A stretch of 64,000 nt of DNA from an uncultured Aquimarina sp. (GCF_947492405.1 NZ_CANLMP010000010.1:62001-126000), one strand, 5' to 3'. Counted from the stretch's first letter, positions 7,426 through 16,940 are shown. The notes: generated by a model not told the origin, from the letters alone. Program-made: numbers and translations.

Positions 7426-8541
7426 ATGATAATTGGTGTTCCTAAGGAAATCAAGAATAACGAGAACAGAGTAGGTTTAACACCTGCCGGAACAATGGCA
7501 CTCGTTAATCATGGTCACACTGTTTTCATTCAGCAAAATGCTGGTCTTCAGAGTGGTTTTAGTGATGATGAATATATCGGTGCAGGAGCAAAGATATTAC
7601 CTACTATAGAAGAGGTGTATCAGACTGCTGAAATGATTATAAAGGTGAAGGAGCCTATAGAGCCAGAATATAAATTGATCAAGAAAGATCAATTGTTATT
7701 TACTTATTTTCATTTTGCTTCAAGCGAGCCTTTAACAAAAGCAATGATAGAGAGCGGATCGGTTTGTATTTCTTATGAAACTGTAGAAGATCCTGATCGT
7801 AGTTTACCGTTACTTACACCAATGAGTGAAGTAGCTGGACGTATGTCGATCCAACAAGGAGCTAAATATTTAGAAAAACCCTTAAAAGGAAGAGGAATTC
7901 TTCTTGGAGGAGTTCCTGGAGTTGCTCCCGCTAAAGTGCTAGTGCTTGGTGGAGGTGTTGTTGGAACTCAGGCTGCAAAAATGGCAGCAGGAATGGGAGC
8001 AGATGTAACAATTCTTGATATTAGTATGAAAAGATTACGTTATTTAGATGATGTAATGCCAGCTAATGTGAATACTGAATTTTCTAATGAATATACTATT
8101 CGTGAACATATAAAAACTTCTGATTTAATTATTGGAGGTGTGTTAATACCAGGAGCAAAAGCACCAAAGCTTATCACTCGTGATATGCTGAAGGATATGC
8201 GCGCTGGAACTGTATTGGTAGATGTTGCGGTAGATCAAGGTGGTTGTTTTGAGACAACAAAACCTACTACACATCAGGATCCGGTTTATATTATTGATGA
8301 TGTAGTACATTATTCTGTGGCTAATATGCCAGGTGCGGTACCTTATACTTCAACTTTAGCATTAACTAATGTTACTTTGTCATATGCGATACAATTAGCA
8401 AACAAAGGCTGGAAAGTTGCTTGTGCAAATAACGAACCACTTAAAAAAGGATTAAACGTAATCAATGGAGATGTAGTGTATCCTGCTATTTCAGAAGCAT
8501 TTAACCTTCCTTTGGAAGATGTAAATAACTATTTAAGTTAA
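7426..8541 (+). CDS. ald: alanine dehydrogenase
   Basis: NAD-dependent L-alanine dehydrogenase converts alanine to pyruvate and ammonia. The protein is 371 residues, the normal length. It begins MIIGVPKEIKNNENRVGLTP, the AlaDH/PNT N-terminal signature with the pyruvate-binding arginine. It has KVKEP and the NAD-binding Rossmann segment KVLVLGGGVVGTQAAKMAAGMGADVTI, and ends with NMPGAVPYTSTLALTN and its conserved C-terminal region. It is monocistronic and followed by a strong terminator. No regulator is adjacent, although an Lrp/AsnC protein is encoded about 1 kb downstream. Confidence 0.96.
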   Translation: MIIGVPKEIKNNENRVGLTPAGTMALVNHGHTVFIQQNAGLQSGFSDDEYIGAGAKILPTIEEVYQTAEMIIKVKEPIEPEYKLIKKDQLLFTYFHFASSEPLTKAMIESGSVCISYETVEDPDRSLPLLTPMSEVAGRMSIQQGAKYLEKPLKGRGILLGGVPGVAPAKVLVLGGGVVGTQAAKMAAGMGADVTILDISMKRLRYLDDVMPANVNTEFSNEYTIREHIKTSDLIIGGVLIPGAKAPKLITRDMLKDMRAGTVLVDVAVDQGGCFETTKPTTHQDPVYIIDDVVHYSVANMPGAVPYTSTLALTNVTLSYAIQLANKGWKVACANNEPLKKGLNVINGDVVYPAISEAFNLPLEDVNNYLS

Positions 8542-8577
8542 ACTCGACTTATTGGCTAACTCAAGTTTATTTAACTG

Positions 8578-8606
8578 AAAACCTCGTCCTTGTGGCGAGG
8601 TTTTTG
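8578..8606 (+). terminator. intrinsic terminator of ald
   Basis: The 9-bp stem AAAACCTCG/CGAGGTTTT (8578-8586 and 8596-8604) with a 9-base loop ends in a T-tract. It lies 37 bases after the ald stop. Confidence 0.85.
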
Positions 8607-8676
8607 CTTTTATTATTGTAAATTAGTATTAAAACGTAGAATAAAAACGCAATACAGTAATTAAAAATAAATAACT

Positions 8677-9378
8677 ATGCTTTCAGGATATATGGGATAT
8701 TATGTAATCGTTGGTGCAATTGCATTGATAAGCGGTTTAGTAAGTTCTCGGTTAAAAAGTAAATTCAATCATTATTCAAAATTACATCTTCAAAATGGAA
8801 TGAGTGGAGCAGAGATTGCTACAAAAATGCTAGAGGATAATGGGATACGAGATGTAAAAGTAATTTCTACACCAGGAATGTTAACAGACCACTATAATCC
8901 AAGAAATAAAACCGTTAACCTAAGTGAAGGTGTCTATAATCAAAGAAATGCAGCCGCAGCCGCAGTAGCCGCCCATGAAGTTGGTCATGCAGTACAGCAT
9001 GCAACTGCTTATTCGTGGTTAACAATGAGATCAAAATTAGTCCCGGTGGTAAGTATAGCTTCAAAAATGTCTATGTGGGTAATTATGGGGGGAGTTGCTT
9101 TAATGGCTAGTATGCAATTTGGCCAGACAATAGCATTGGTTGGATTGGCATTGTATGCAACAAGTACTCTATTTAGTTTTATTACCTTACCTGTGGAATA
9201 TGATGCTAGTAATAGAGCATTAGCTTGGTTAGAAAATGCTAACATGGTAACAAGTAACGAGTATGCTGGGGCAAAAGATGCCTTAAAATGGGCTGCAAGA
9301 ACATATGTGGTAGCGGCTATAGGCTCACTGGCGACTTTATTATATTTTGCATTGCAAATATTAGGTAGAAGAAGGTAA
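8677..9378 (+). CDS. zinc metallopeptidase, YugP family
   Basis: A 233-residue membrane-embedded protein of the neutral zinc metallopeptidase_2 (YugP) family. It has an N-terminal transmembrane helix, then a soluble region with the zinc motif HEVGH (100-104) inside AAVAAHEVGHAVQHA. Two or three more helices follow, with the conserved LPVEYDASNRALAWL, where a Glu or Asp is the likely third ligand. The C-terminus has a further helix. Length matches the family. It is a single gene convergent with the Lrp-type regulator, whose stop lies 2 bases away. Physiological substrates are not known; membrane protein quality control is a guess. Confidence 0.88.
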   Translation: MLSGYMGYYVIVGAIALISGLVSSRLKSKFNHYSKLHLQNGMSGAEIATKMLEDNGIRDVKVISTPGMLTDHYNPRNKTVNLSEGVYNQRNAAAAAVAAHEVGHAVQHATAYSWLTMRSKLVPVVSIASKMSMWVIMGGVALMASMQFGQTIALVGLALYATSTLFSFITLPVEYDASNRALAWLENANMVTSNEYAGAKDALKWAARTYVVAAIGSLATLLYFALQILGRRR

Positions 9379-9379
9379 T

Positions 9380-9850
9380 TCAGATCTTAATTTGTCTGTT
9401 AATTTGTTGATCTAGTGAAATAAATGTTTCCGTTCTAGAAACTCCTTCGATTGCTTGTATTTCTTTATTTAAAACATTCATTAAATGTTCGTTGTCTCTA
9501 CATAGAATTTTAATGAATATGGACCAGTTTCCGGTAGTGTAATGACATTCAATTACCTCAGGAATGTCTTTCAATTGTTTAACTGCCTTAGGGTTGCTGA
9601 CTGCTTTATCTAGATATACTCCAACAAAGGCCATGGTTTTATAGCCTAATACTTTTGGATCAATAATAAATTTGGAACCGGCAATAAGACCAGAAGCTTC
9701 TAGTTTTCTTAATCTTTGATGAATTGCTGCTCCTGAAATTCCAATCTTTCTTGCAATTTCTAAAATAGGTCTTCGGGCATCTTCCATTAGATTACGAAGA
9801 ATCTCTTTGTCAATACCATCTATTTTTACGCTACCATACTGACCTTTCAT
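9380..9850 (-). CDS. Lrp/AsnC family transcriptional regulator
   Basis: A 156-residue protein with an N-terminal winged helix-turn-helix (IDKEILRNLMEDARRPILEI, then ARKIGISGAAIHQRLRKLE). The C-terminal RAM/AsnC ligand-binding domain follows (IPEVIECHYTTGNWSIFIKI, LNKEIQAIEGVSRTETFISL). Such proteins form octamers that sense amino acids. It lies 68 bases downstream of, and on the same strand as, the saccharopine dehydrogenase gene. A role in lysine or general amino-acid control is therefore plausible, but that is inference from position. Confidence 0.9.
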   Translation of the reverse strand: MKGQYGSVKIDGIDKEILRNLMEDARRPILEIARKIGISGAAIHQRLRKLEASGLIAGSKFIIDPKVLGYKTMAFVGVYLDKAVSNPKAVKQLKDIPEVIECHYTTGNWSIFIKILCRDNEHLMNVLNKEIQAIEGVSRTETFISLDQQINRQIKI

Positions 9851-9918
9851 AAAAAGACATGTTACAATTAATAATCAAAAATAGAGGTTAAGATTTAAAA
9901 TCGAAACTTTTTGTATGA

Positions 9919-11289
9919 TTATCCTTTTACACCGTCAGGATTGTATCCTAAATACTCACATTCTTTTTCCTTAAATACAATGCCATATTCCTCTAATTCC
10001 TTAAGGATTGGAGTGTATATTTCTTCTCTGATTGGTATTTGTACTCCGGTAGATGTGATTTCTTTGTTCAAAATTCTTAATGCAGCCATCGCAACAGGTA
10101 ATCCCACGGTTCTTGCCATAGCAGTGTATTTTTGATCCTTGCCAATACATACCATTGTTGCATCTATCTGTTTACGTTCTCCATCAAGTTCGTATCCGAA
10201 TTTATGATACATAACGATCATATCTTTATCTCCCTCATCTAAGGTCCATTTGTCCATTAGTATCTTCTGTAAGACTTGAGCTGGTGTAGCGTTCGGGATT
10301 CCCACTTTTTTATCAGTATTAAAGATATCTAGTTCTATTAATTTATCCCAGATAATATCGTCTTGATCAATTTTTAAATAATGACGAAGCTTTAACTCTA
10401 CAGAATCTGTTGGAGAATAAGCAAGAAATGAATTTGTAAAATCGCGATAACTCATATGTTCAGAGTTGGCTAGTGTATAATCATCAGCTGTCATACCTAA
10501 TTGTACAAAAATGTTCCAGGCTTTAGAAAACCCAACTCTTCTTATAGTTCCTCGATAAAGAGTTAAAATATCATCCAATCCATAGATGCTTTGATATTTT
10601 AAGGAATTTCTATTAGCGTATGCTTCAAAACGACCATATTCTTCTACCTCTAGGAATTCAGTTCTTCTGAATAATTTATGATAAGGGATGTATTTGTAGG
10701 TTCCTTCCTGTAGAAATTCTGCAGCACCACCTTGTCCGGCGACAACTACATTTCTAGGGTTCCAGGTAAATTTATAATTCCAAAGATTAGTGTCGCTTTC
10801 CGGAGCCACCAATCCTCCCGTAAAAGATTCAAATAGGATGATTTTTCCACCTTGATTACGAATTCGATCAATAACTTGCATAGCACTCATATGATCTATT
10901 CCAGGGTCTACACCAATCTCATTCATAAAAACAAGCCCTTTTTTCTTTACTTCTTCATGAAGCTCTTGCATCTCATTGCTTACATAAGAGGCTGTAACTA
11001 ATGATTTTTCGAATCTAAGACAGTCTTTGGCTACTTCTATATGAAATCTGGCGGGAAGCATAGATACCACAATGTCTGCATTTTTAATGGTATCTTCTCT
11101 AGAGTCTTTATCAAAAACATCTAATTTGATAGCAGTAGTATTAGGATGATTTGCTGCAAGTTTAAGAGCGTTTTCAATAGAAACATCTCCGATAATAATA
11201 TCTAAATTTTCAGATTCGGATTTATCCTGAAAATATTTAATTAAAACCGCAGTGGATTTACCTGCACCAATGACCAGTATCTTTCGCAT
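9919..11289 (-). CDS. saccharopine dehydrogenase family protein (LYS9-like)
   Basis: A 456-residue enzyme. It starts with a Rossmann fold (MRKILVIGAGKSTAVLIKYF) and has the family segment VVSMLPARFHIEVAKDCL. It continues with NEIGVDPGIDHMSAM, seen in saccharopine dehydrogenases that form glutamate, and GGLVAPESDTNLWNYKFTWNPRNVV. These features match the LYS9/bifunctional-LKR-SDH C-terminal type, which splits saccharopine to 2-aminoadipate semialdehyde and glutamate in lysine degradation. No lysine-ketoglutarate reductase gene is in the window. The Lrp-type regulator follows downstream on the same strand. It may also serve a related condensation, as the family is broad. Confidence 0.88.
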   Translation of the reverse strand: MRKILVIGAGKSTAVLIKYFQDKSESENLDIIIGDVSIENALKLAANHPNTTAIKLDVFDKDSREDTIKNADIVVSMLPARFHIEVAKDCLRFEKSLVTASYVSNEMQELHEEVKKKGLVFMNEIGVDPGIDHMSAMQVIDRIRNQGGKIILFESFTGGLVAPESDTNLWNYKFTWNPRNVVVAGQGGAAEFLQEGTYKYIPYHKLFRRTEFLEVEEYGRFEAYANRNSLKYQSIYGLDDILTLYRGTIRRVGFSKAWNIFVQLGMTADDYTLANSEHMSYRDFTNSFLAYSPTDSVELKLRHYLKIDQDDIIWDKLIELDIFNTDKKVGIPNATPAQVLQKILMDKWTLDEGDKDMIVMYHKFGYELDGERKQIDATMVCIGKDQKYTAMARTVGLPVAMAALRILNKEITSTGVQIPIREEIYTPILKELEEYGIVFKEKECEYLGYNPDGVKG

Positions 11290-11442
11290 GTTTAATGATT
11301 ATTTTGATAACTTTGATGCGAATGTAGTAAATACATCAAAAAGTAAGTTCTCAATTTTGACGTATTCGTTATAATTTCAGATAAAATATGTCTAAAATTT
11401 ATTTTTTGTTCAAAAAAATGATCAATTATTACTAAAACAAGA

Positions 11443-11826
11443 ATGAATAAAACAATTTTGATTACCGGAGCAGTTGCAGCCTTATTGGCTGTGCTTTTAG
11501 GAGCATTTGGAGCGCATGGCTTAGAAAAGCTTGTAGATCAAGAAAGTATTAACTCTTTTCAGACAGGTGTTCGATATCAGATGTATCATGCAATCGTTTG
11601 CCTGATTTTAGGAAATATGGTTGTCTTAGAAGATGTTGCTAAAAAACGCATTTTTTATTTCTTCTTAACTGGAATGATCCTTTTTTCAGGGTCAATTTAC
11701 CTTTTGGTAGTTGATGAAATATTAGGAATTTCTTTGTCAAGTATTGGTTTTGTTACACCTTTAGGAGGTTTTATGTTAATTTTAGGATGGATTTTCTTTG
11801 TAATTTCGCTTGTTAAGATTAAGTGA
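11443..11826 (+). CDS. DUF423 family membrane protein
   Basis: A 127-residue protein with four predicted helices and the DUF423 signature GAFGAHGLEKLVDQ, then FQTGVRYQMYHAIVCL and TPLGGFMLILGWIFF. The length is standard. The function of this widespread family is unknown. It precedes pckA in the same direction, but a promoter-like element between them suggests separate transcription. Confidence 0.88.
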   Translation: MNKTILITGAVAALLAVLLGAFGAHGLEKLVDQESINSFQTGVRYQMYHAIVCLILGNMVVLEDVAKKRIFYFFLTGMILFSGSIYLLVVDEILGISLSSIGFVTPLGGFMLILGWIFFVISLVKIK

Positions 11827-11857
11827 ATTTTTTAACCGTTAGTGTAATATTTATTTA

Positions 11858-11865
11858 TAATTTTG
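11858..11865 (+). promoter_or_regulatory. Bacteroidota -7 promoter element of pckA
   Basis: TAATTTTG matches TAnnTTTG and lies 28 bases before the pckA ATG. No clear -33 TTG is seen at the expected distance. Confidence 0.45.
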
Positions 11866-11893
11866 TCAAACATAACAAACACAACATATTTTT

Positions 11894-13510
11894 ATGGAAC
11901 CACTGTATCCAATTACGAAAACGATTTCGTTAAAGCATTACGGTATTGAAAATGCTACAATACGCTACCAATTATCTCCAGATGAACTTCAGGAGGAAAC
12001 GGTGCAAAAAGGACAAGGGAAAATCACAAAATCTGGAACACTTGCTGTAAATACAGGAGAATTTACTGGGCGTTCACCAATGGATCGTTTTATTGTAAAA
12101 GATCAAATTACCGAAGACAAAATTTGGTGGGGTGATATTAACATTCCTTTTGAGTCTGATGCGTTTGATGCATTATACGACAAGGTTATTTCGTATCTTT
12201 CTGGTAAAGAGATATTTGTTAGAGATAGTTACGCTTGTGCGGATGCAGATTATAAGCTAAATATACGAGTGATCAATGAATATCCTTGGTCTAATATGTT
12301 TGCTTATAATATGTTCTTAAGGCCAACAGAAGAGGAGCTTAAAGATTTTGATCCAGAATGGACGGTCATTAATGCTCCTGGTTTTATGGCGGATGCAGCT
12401 GTAGATGGTACACGTCAACATAATTTTGCGATATTGAATTTCACAAAGAAAATAGCACTTATTGGAGGAACAGGTTATACTGGAGAAATCAAAAAGGGTA
12501 TTTTCTCTGCATTAAATTTTATATTACCTGTTTATAAGGAGACACTACCGATGCATTGTTCTGCTAATGTAGGAGAAGAAGGAGATACGGCTATATTTTT
12601 TGGACTTTCAGGAACTGGAAAAACAACATTATCTACTGATCCTAACCGTAAATTAATTGGCGATGACGAACATGGTTGGACTAAAGAAAATACAATATTT
12701 AATTTTGAAGGTGGTTGCTATGCAAAGGTTATTGATCTCTCTGCTGAAAAAGAACCAGAGATATATGGAGCTATTAAAAAAGGAGCAATTCTTGAAAATG
12801 TAATTTTTGGAGAAGATGGTGAGGTTGATTATGCTGATACCTCTATCACTCAGAACACAAGAGTGAGTTATCCGATTTATCATATAGATAATATACAGGA
12901 ATCTTCTATCGGTAAAAACCCAAAGAATATATTCTTTTTAACTGCAGATGCTTTTGGAGTAATGCCGCCTATCTCTAAGTTGACTCCAAGTCAGGCAGCG
13001 TACCATTTTATATCTGGATATACCGCAAAAGTAGCAGGAACAGAAGCTGGAGTTGTAGAGCCAACTCCTTCATTTTCGGCTTGTTTTGGAGCGCCATTTA
13101 TGCCACTACATCCAGCAAAATATGCTGAAATGTTAGTAGAAAAAATGAAAGATACTGGAGTAAATGTGTGGTTGGTGAATACTGGATGGACTGGTGGACC
13201 ATACGGCGTAGGGACTAGAATCAAATTAAAATATACGCGAGCTATGATCCAAGCAGTGCTTAATGGCGATTTAGGATTGTATTCTTATGATGATTATCAT
13301 ATTCACTCAGTATTTGGAGTAGCACAGCCAAGAGAATGTCCAGGAGTTCCAACAACTGTATTAAGTCCTAGAGCTACTTGGAATAATGATGAAGAATATT
13401 ATAAAACAGCATTTAAATTAACGAATGCATTCAGAGAGAATTTTAAAAAATTCGAATCCTATGCTAATGAGGAAATCCGTAGAGGAGGACCACAACGATA
13501 TGCTTTCTAG
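11894..13510 (+). CDS. pckA: phosphoenolpyruvate carboxykinase (ATP)
   Basis: The ATP-dependent PEPCK turns oxaloacetate into phosphoenolpyruvate at the entry of gluconeogenesis. The protein is 538 residues, normal for the family. It shows the substrate site GEFTGRSPMDRFIVKD, NMFLRPTEEEL, the kinase-1a P-loop FGLSGTGKTTLSTDP and the metal-binding kinase-2 motif LIGDDEHGW. It also has TRVSYPIYHI and the adenine-binding region TGWTGGPYGVGTRIKL. A strong terminator follows, so the gene is monocistronic. Confidence 0.97.
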   Translation: MEPLYPITKTISLKHYGIENATIRYQLSPDELQEETVQKGQGKITKSGTLAVNTGEFTGRSPMDRFIVKDQITEDKIWWGDINIPFESDAFDALYDKVISYLSGKEIFVRDSYACADADYKLNIRVINEYPWSNMFAYNMFLRPTEEELKDFDPEWTVINAPGFMADAAVDGTRQHNFAILNFTKKIALIGGTGYTGEIKKGIFSALNFILPVYKETLPMHCSANVGEEGDTAIFFGLSGTGKTTLSTDPNRKLIGDDEHGWTKENTIFNFEGGCYAKVIDLSAEKEPEIYGAIKKGAILENVIFGEDGEVDYADTSITQNTRVSYPIYHIDNIQESSIGKNPKNIFFLTADAFGVMPPISKLTPSQAAYHFISGYTAKVAGTEAGVVEPTPSFSACFGAPFMPLHPAKYAEMLVEKMKDTGVNVWLVNTGWTGGPYGVGTRIKLKYTRAMIQAVLNGDLGLYSYDDYHIHSVFGVAQPRECPGVPTTVLSPRATWNNDEEYYKTAFKLTNAFRENFKKFESYANEEIRRGGPQRYAF

Positions 13511-13536
13511 TAATTAAGAAACGTTAATCAAGAAAT

Positions 13537-13569
13537 AAAAACGCCTGAAATTTCACTTCAGGCGTTTTT
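13537..13569. terminator. intrinsic terminator of pckA
   Basis: A perfect 13-bp stem (13537-13549 and 13557-13569) with a 7-base loop, A-run on the left and T-run on the right. It can serve pckA and the convergent hydrolase gene, which ends 22 bases further on. Confidence 0.9.
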
Positions 13570-13591
13570 ATTTACTTTCACAACATAAGTT

Positions 13592-15268
13592 TCAATTCAA
13601 AGTTGTATGTGAATTAGAATGACTGGTTATTCTTTTTAAATTTAAGTCATGAAAATCGAAACTAAAATCGATAAAACGAGAAATCCCTTTCATTTTGATT
13701 TTCATAGCTTTACCATTATTTCCGGAAAATGAAAATATTGCGAACGCATCTGCTTTCATGTCTTGATATTCCCATTTGATGGCAAATGTATGGTCTTTGT
13801 AAAATGACATTTTACCGTTTAATCGTGGTGATTTATGAGATTTAAACCATAGTTCTCCATTTTTCTCTAAAATCTCTATTTTTCCAAACCAATTATCTTC
13901 ATAGATGCCTATATAATTCTGTTTATTAATTTTTACACCTTTGTTTGCTTCAACTTCTGCCCATACTTTTTCTGTTTCTACATCTGCCATTTGTTGTTCT
14001 TGCTGTTGCATTCCTTTTGCCATTTCAAGCCAATTAATTCCTGTTTCCAAATTTAAATATTCATCCAGCAAAATATAACTCACCAGGCCGTTTAAAAATT
14101 CCGCACCGGCAGAATTATTCATAACTACAATTCCCAATTCAAGCTTGGGGAATAATATAACCTCAGAAGACATTCCTGCAATTAATCCTGAGTGCTCAAC
14201 TTTATAATGTCCGTTAAAATCAGAAACAAACCAACCTAAGCCATATCCAGAAAAATTCACCTTAAAAGGAGATCTTGGGTCTTGTTGTAAATTCATTGGA
14301 GTATGCATTCTCCACATTTCCTTTTGTTGTTCTTCAGAAAATAATTTTTTATCTAAACTACGACCATACTTTCCTTCATTTAATTGAAGTAACATCCATT
14401 TACACATGTCTGACACACTTGCCCAAATTCCACCCGCTGCTCCATTCAATTTTTGTTTTTCTTCTACGGGAATTGGTGTTTCTATTACACTAAGACTTTT
14501 TCCATTAAAAGAATGTGCACTTGCGCTACTTGCCTTTTTTACTGCTTCAAAAAAACTGGCATAGGTGTTTTTCATTTCAAGTGGCTTGATTATTTCATTA
14601 GATATAAATGATTCCCAAGATTGACCACTTACTCTAGCTATTAATTCTCCTGCCACAAGGTATAATAAGTTATCATAATCAAATTTCGTTCTAAATGGTG
14701 ATACAGGTTTAAAGTATTGAAAAGAATTCAAGACATCATTAATATCGAAATCTGAACCTGCTGGAAATAACATTAGATCACCAGCACCAAGTCCTAATCC
14801 GCTACGATGCGTTAATAGATCTTGTACATTAAAATTATTACTTATATAATCATTATACATCTTGAATTCTGGAATATGTTTGATAACCTTATCTTCCCAT
14901 TTGACTTTCCTTTGTTCAACTAATAAAGCCAGTGCAGCTGAAGTAAATGCTTTTGAGTTTGATGCTATACCAAAAGGAGTCTCAGCAGTAACTTTTTCTT
15001 TTGTTTTAATTGATTGCACTCCATACCCATTCATATGAACGATTTTACCATCTTTAACAACACCAACGGCAAAACCAACAGTATTGTTTAGACTATTAAA
15101 TGCTTTTGTTGCTATACTATCAATTTGAGCGGAACTCAACTGTGCATTCATGTTCATCATAGCAGTAATAGTAAAGAATATGTTTACGATGATTTTTACT
15201 AAAATACCATTAGTTTTTGTGGCGTTATCTATACGCTGTATTTTATAAAATTGCATTGTGTTTTTCAT
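13592..15268 (-). CDS. serine hydrolase of the beta-lactamase/DD-peptidase fold, exported
   Basis: A 558-residue class-C-type serine hydrolase (beta-lactamase family PF00144). A long N-terminus ends in a hydrophobic segment (ILVKIIVNIFFTITAMMNMNAQ) that looks like a signal peptide with cleavage after Ala-Gln. The catalytic motifs are SNSK (SxxK) in FGIASNSKAFTSAAL, YDN as the YxN motif in KFDYDNLLYLVAGE, and HSG in KVEHSGLIAGMS. The C-terminal 130 residues resemble the DUF3471-type beta domain that often follows such hydrolases. Substrate unknown: peptides, D-amino-acid peptides or esters are possible. It is monocistronic. Resistance to beta-lactams should not be assumed. Confidence 0.85.
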   Translation of the reverse strand: MKNTMQFYKIQRIDNATKTNGILVKIIVNIFFTITAMMNMNAQLSSAQIDSIATKAFNSLNNTVGFAVGVVKDGKIVHMNGYGVQSIKTKEKVTAETPFGIASNSKAFTSAALALLVEQRKVKWEDKVIKHIPEFKMYNDYISNNFNVQDLLTHRSGLGLGAGDLMLFPAGSDFDINDVLNSFQYFKPVSPFRTKFDYDNLLYLVAGELIARVSGQSWESFISNEIIKPLEMKNTYASFFEAVKKASSASAHSFNGKSLSVIETPIPVEEKQKLNGAAGGIWASVSDMCKWMLLQLNEGKYGRSLDKKLFSEEQQKEMWRMHTPMNLQQDPRSPFKVNFSGYGLGWFVSDFNGHYKVEHSGLIAGMSSEVILFPKLELGIVVMNNSAGAEFLNGLVSYILLDEYLNLETGINWLEMAKGMQQQEQQMADVETEKVWAEVEANKGVKINKQNYIGIYEDNWFGKIEILEKNGELWFKSHKSPRLNGKMSFYKDHTFAIKWEYQDMKADAFAIFSFSGNNGKAMKIKMKGISRFIDFSFDFHDLNLKRITSHSNSHTTLN

Positions 15269-15492
15269 GTTGAATGATTTTAAAGGTTGTTAAAACTTTT
15301 GAAATTGCTATCTCTAATTGCGCAAATAGAACTCTAAGCAAATTGATTCTATTGAATATTAATTTTCAATCTGATAATGTGATACCTGTAGATAGGAAAA
15401 GGTTACAATTAATTATTTTTTTTGAGTTTTTGTAACCTTAATCAGAATTCAAGTATCCAATGGGTATACAGTAATCTTAAAATGAAAAAAAC

Positions 15493-15816
15493 ATGAATGA
15501 TCCAGTAGCAATAGTAGTAATGGCCTTAATAGCAGCGGTTGTATTTTCAGTTTTCTATATCATAAAAAGTAAGCATATAGAGCGTATGGCAAAAATTGAA
15601 AGTGGAATGATAGACGAAGAATTTAAAGATTCAGGTACTATTCTTCTAAACATTGGGATACTTTTATGCTCTCTGGCAACAGGAATCTTCGTTTCTTATT
15701 TAGTTAGTGCATATACTGAAATTCCTGAATATGTAATAATTCCTGGGTTTCTATTACTTTTTGGAGGAATCGGTTTTCTGGTTTCTTATAATATCAATAA
15801 AAAGAAGAGCAATTGA
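15493..15816 (+). CDS. DUF6249-type small membrane protein
   Basis: A 107-residue protein with an N-terminal helix (VAIVVMALIAAVVFSVFYII), a charged linker (KSKHIERMAKIESGMIDEEFK) and two more helices. This pattern resembles the DUF6249 membrane proteins that I recall beside ECF sigma genes in Bacteroidota. Its stop overlaps the TTG start of the sigma factor by 4 bases, so the two are translationally coupled. Function unknown; a sensor or modulator of the sigma factor is inference only. Confidence 0.75.
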   Translation: MNDPVAIVVMALIAAVVFSVFYIIKSKHIERMAKIESGMIDEEFKDSGTILLNIGILLCSLATGIFVSYLVSAYTEIPEYVIIPGFLLLFGGIGFLVSYNINKKKSN

Positions 15817-16373
15817 ATTCTATACCAGACAATGTCTACATAGATAAAGTGCTCTCTGGAGACACCAATGCTTTTGGGTATTTCATTAGGAACTACCAAG
15901 GAATGGCATATTCTATTGCCATTTCTATGGTAAAGAATGAATTCAATGCAAATGATGTAGTACAGAATTCATTTATAAGGGCATTTAAAGCCTTACGTTC
16001 ATACAGATCAGATGCCAAGTTTTCAACTTGGCTGTATAAGATTGTAGTAAACGAGTCTTTAAAATTTCTAAAAAAGAATAAAAGAACTCAAGAGTTCATT
16101 ACCTTCATGGGTGACCCTTTTGACTATTCTACTTCATTCAATGAAGCGGTTGAGAGCTTTGACAAAGCTGATAGGAAAATGGAAATTACAAAGACAATGA
16201 ATCTTATGAAACCTAGAGAAGCTTTGTTGTTGAAATTATATTATTTACACGAAGAACCTATTGTTGAAATAGAAAAAATAACAGGTTTTTCAAAATCAAA
16301 TATAAAAGTATTACTACATAGAGCACGAAAAAGTTTTCTCGCACTTTCTGTTCAACATAATAATAAAAAATAA
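15813..16373 (+). CDS. ECF-type RNA polymerase sigma factor
   Basis: A 186-residue sigma-70 family protein. Region 2 is clear: FGYFIRNYQGMAYSIAISMV, NDVVQNSFIRAFKALRSYR and KFSTWLYKIVVNESLKFLK. Region 4 carries a helix-turn-helix (LLLKLYYLHEEPIVEIEKIT, GFSKSNIKVLLHRARKSFL). The start is a TTG that overlaps the stop of the upstream gene; the first residues NSIPDNVYIDKVLSGDTNAF fit the family. The next gene begins one base inside its stop codon (TAATG). The trio is thus an operon of membrane protein, sigma factor and membrane protein. The target genes cannot be told. Confidence 0.9.
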   Translation: MNSIPDNVYIDKVLSGDTNAFGYFIRNYQGMAYSIAISMVKNEFNANDVVQNSFIRAFKALRSYRSDAKFSTWLYKIVVNESLKFLKKNKRTQEFITFMGDPFDYSTSFNEAVESFDKADRKMEITKTMNLMKPREALLLKLYYLHEEPIVEIEKITGFSKSNIKVLLHRARKSFLALSVQHNNKK

Positions 16374-16726
16374 TGAATAATACAGATCAAAACATACGTA
16401 AAATACTTGTAGAGAATGAAGCGGGATATGCAGTTGATTCTGAATTGGAAAATAGTATAATGAAGGTAATAGGTAAACAAAAAGATTATAAAGAAATATT
16501 GTCAAAAACGAAGCTTAAAATAAAAATCGGGCTTCTTACTAGCTTAATTCTCTTCTTCATCTATGTAATCTTAACGTATACTGATTTATTAAGATCTATA
16601 GATCTTAATACACAAAATCTAAAAACATTTTATCCGTCTATTTTCGCTGCTATAGTTGTTGTAATTGTTTATTTTCAAATGATATTCGGAATTTCTGTTT
16701 TAAAAAGGACATTCAGGTATAAATAG
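16373..16726 (+). CDS. small two-helix membrane protein, possible anti-sigma factor
   Basis: A 117-residue protein with a soluble N-terminal 50 residues and two predicted transmembrane helices (IGLLTSLILFFIYVILTYTD and PSIFAAIVVVIVYFQMIFG). I recognise no named domain and see no zinc-binding anti-sigma motif. Its position directly after, and overlapping, an ECF sigma gene is the classical place of an anti-sigma factor, and the cytoplasmic N-terminus would suit that. This is inference from context. Confidence 0.65.
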   Translation: MNNTDQNIRKILVENEAGYAVDSELENSIMKVIGKQKDYKEILSKTKLKIKIGLLTSLILFFIYVILTYTDLLRSIDLNTQNLKTFYPSIFAAIVVVIVYFQMIFGISVLKRTFRYK

Positions 16727-16883
16727 TTGATTTTCTCTAGTCAAATATATTTATTGAGTGTTTACACAATTTTGTAATCAGAATATTTTTTGGAGTTGAA
16801 AACATTTTGGTTGATGTATTTTTCTTGTACTTGACTTAAGGGATATAATGAAGTGAGTCAGTTTCTATATCTGCGTGAAATTG

Positions 16884-16917
16884 AAAAAGCCGAGGAGTAC
16901 GAACTCTCGGCTTTTTT
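16884..16917. terminator. bidirectional intrinsic terminator
   Basis: An 11-bp stem AAAAAGCCGAG/CTCGGCTTTTT (16884-16894 and 16906-16916) sits between the sigma operon and the convergent hemD, and can end both. Confidence 0.85.
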
Positions 16918-16940
16918 ATTAGTTATGTAAAAAGCTTGGC

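Noticed and set aside
13592..15268. Antibiotic-resistance beta-lactamase
   Set aside because: The fold and SxxK/YxN/HxG motifs are shared by many peptidases and esterases. The long C-terminal domain is not that of a true class C beta-lactamase.
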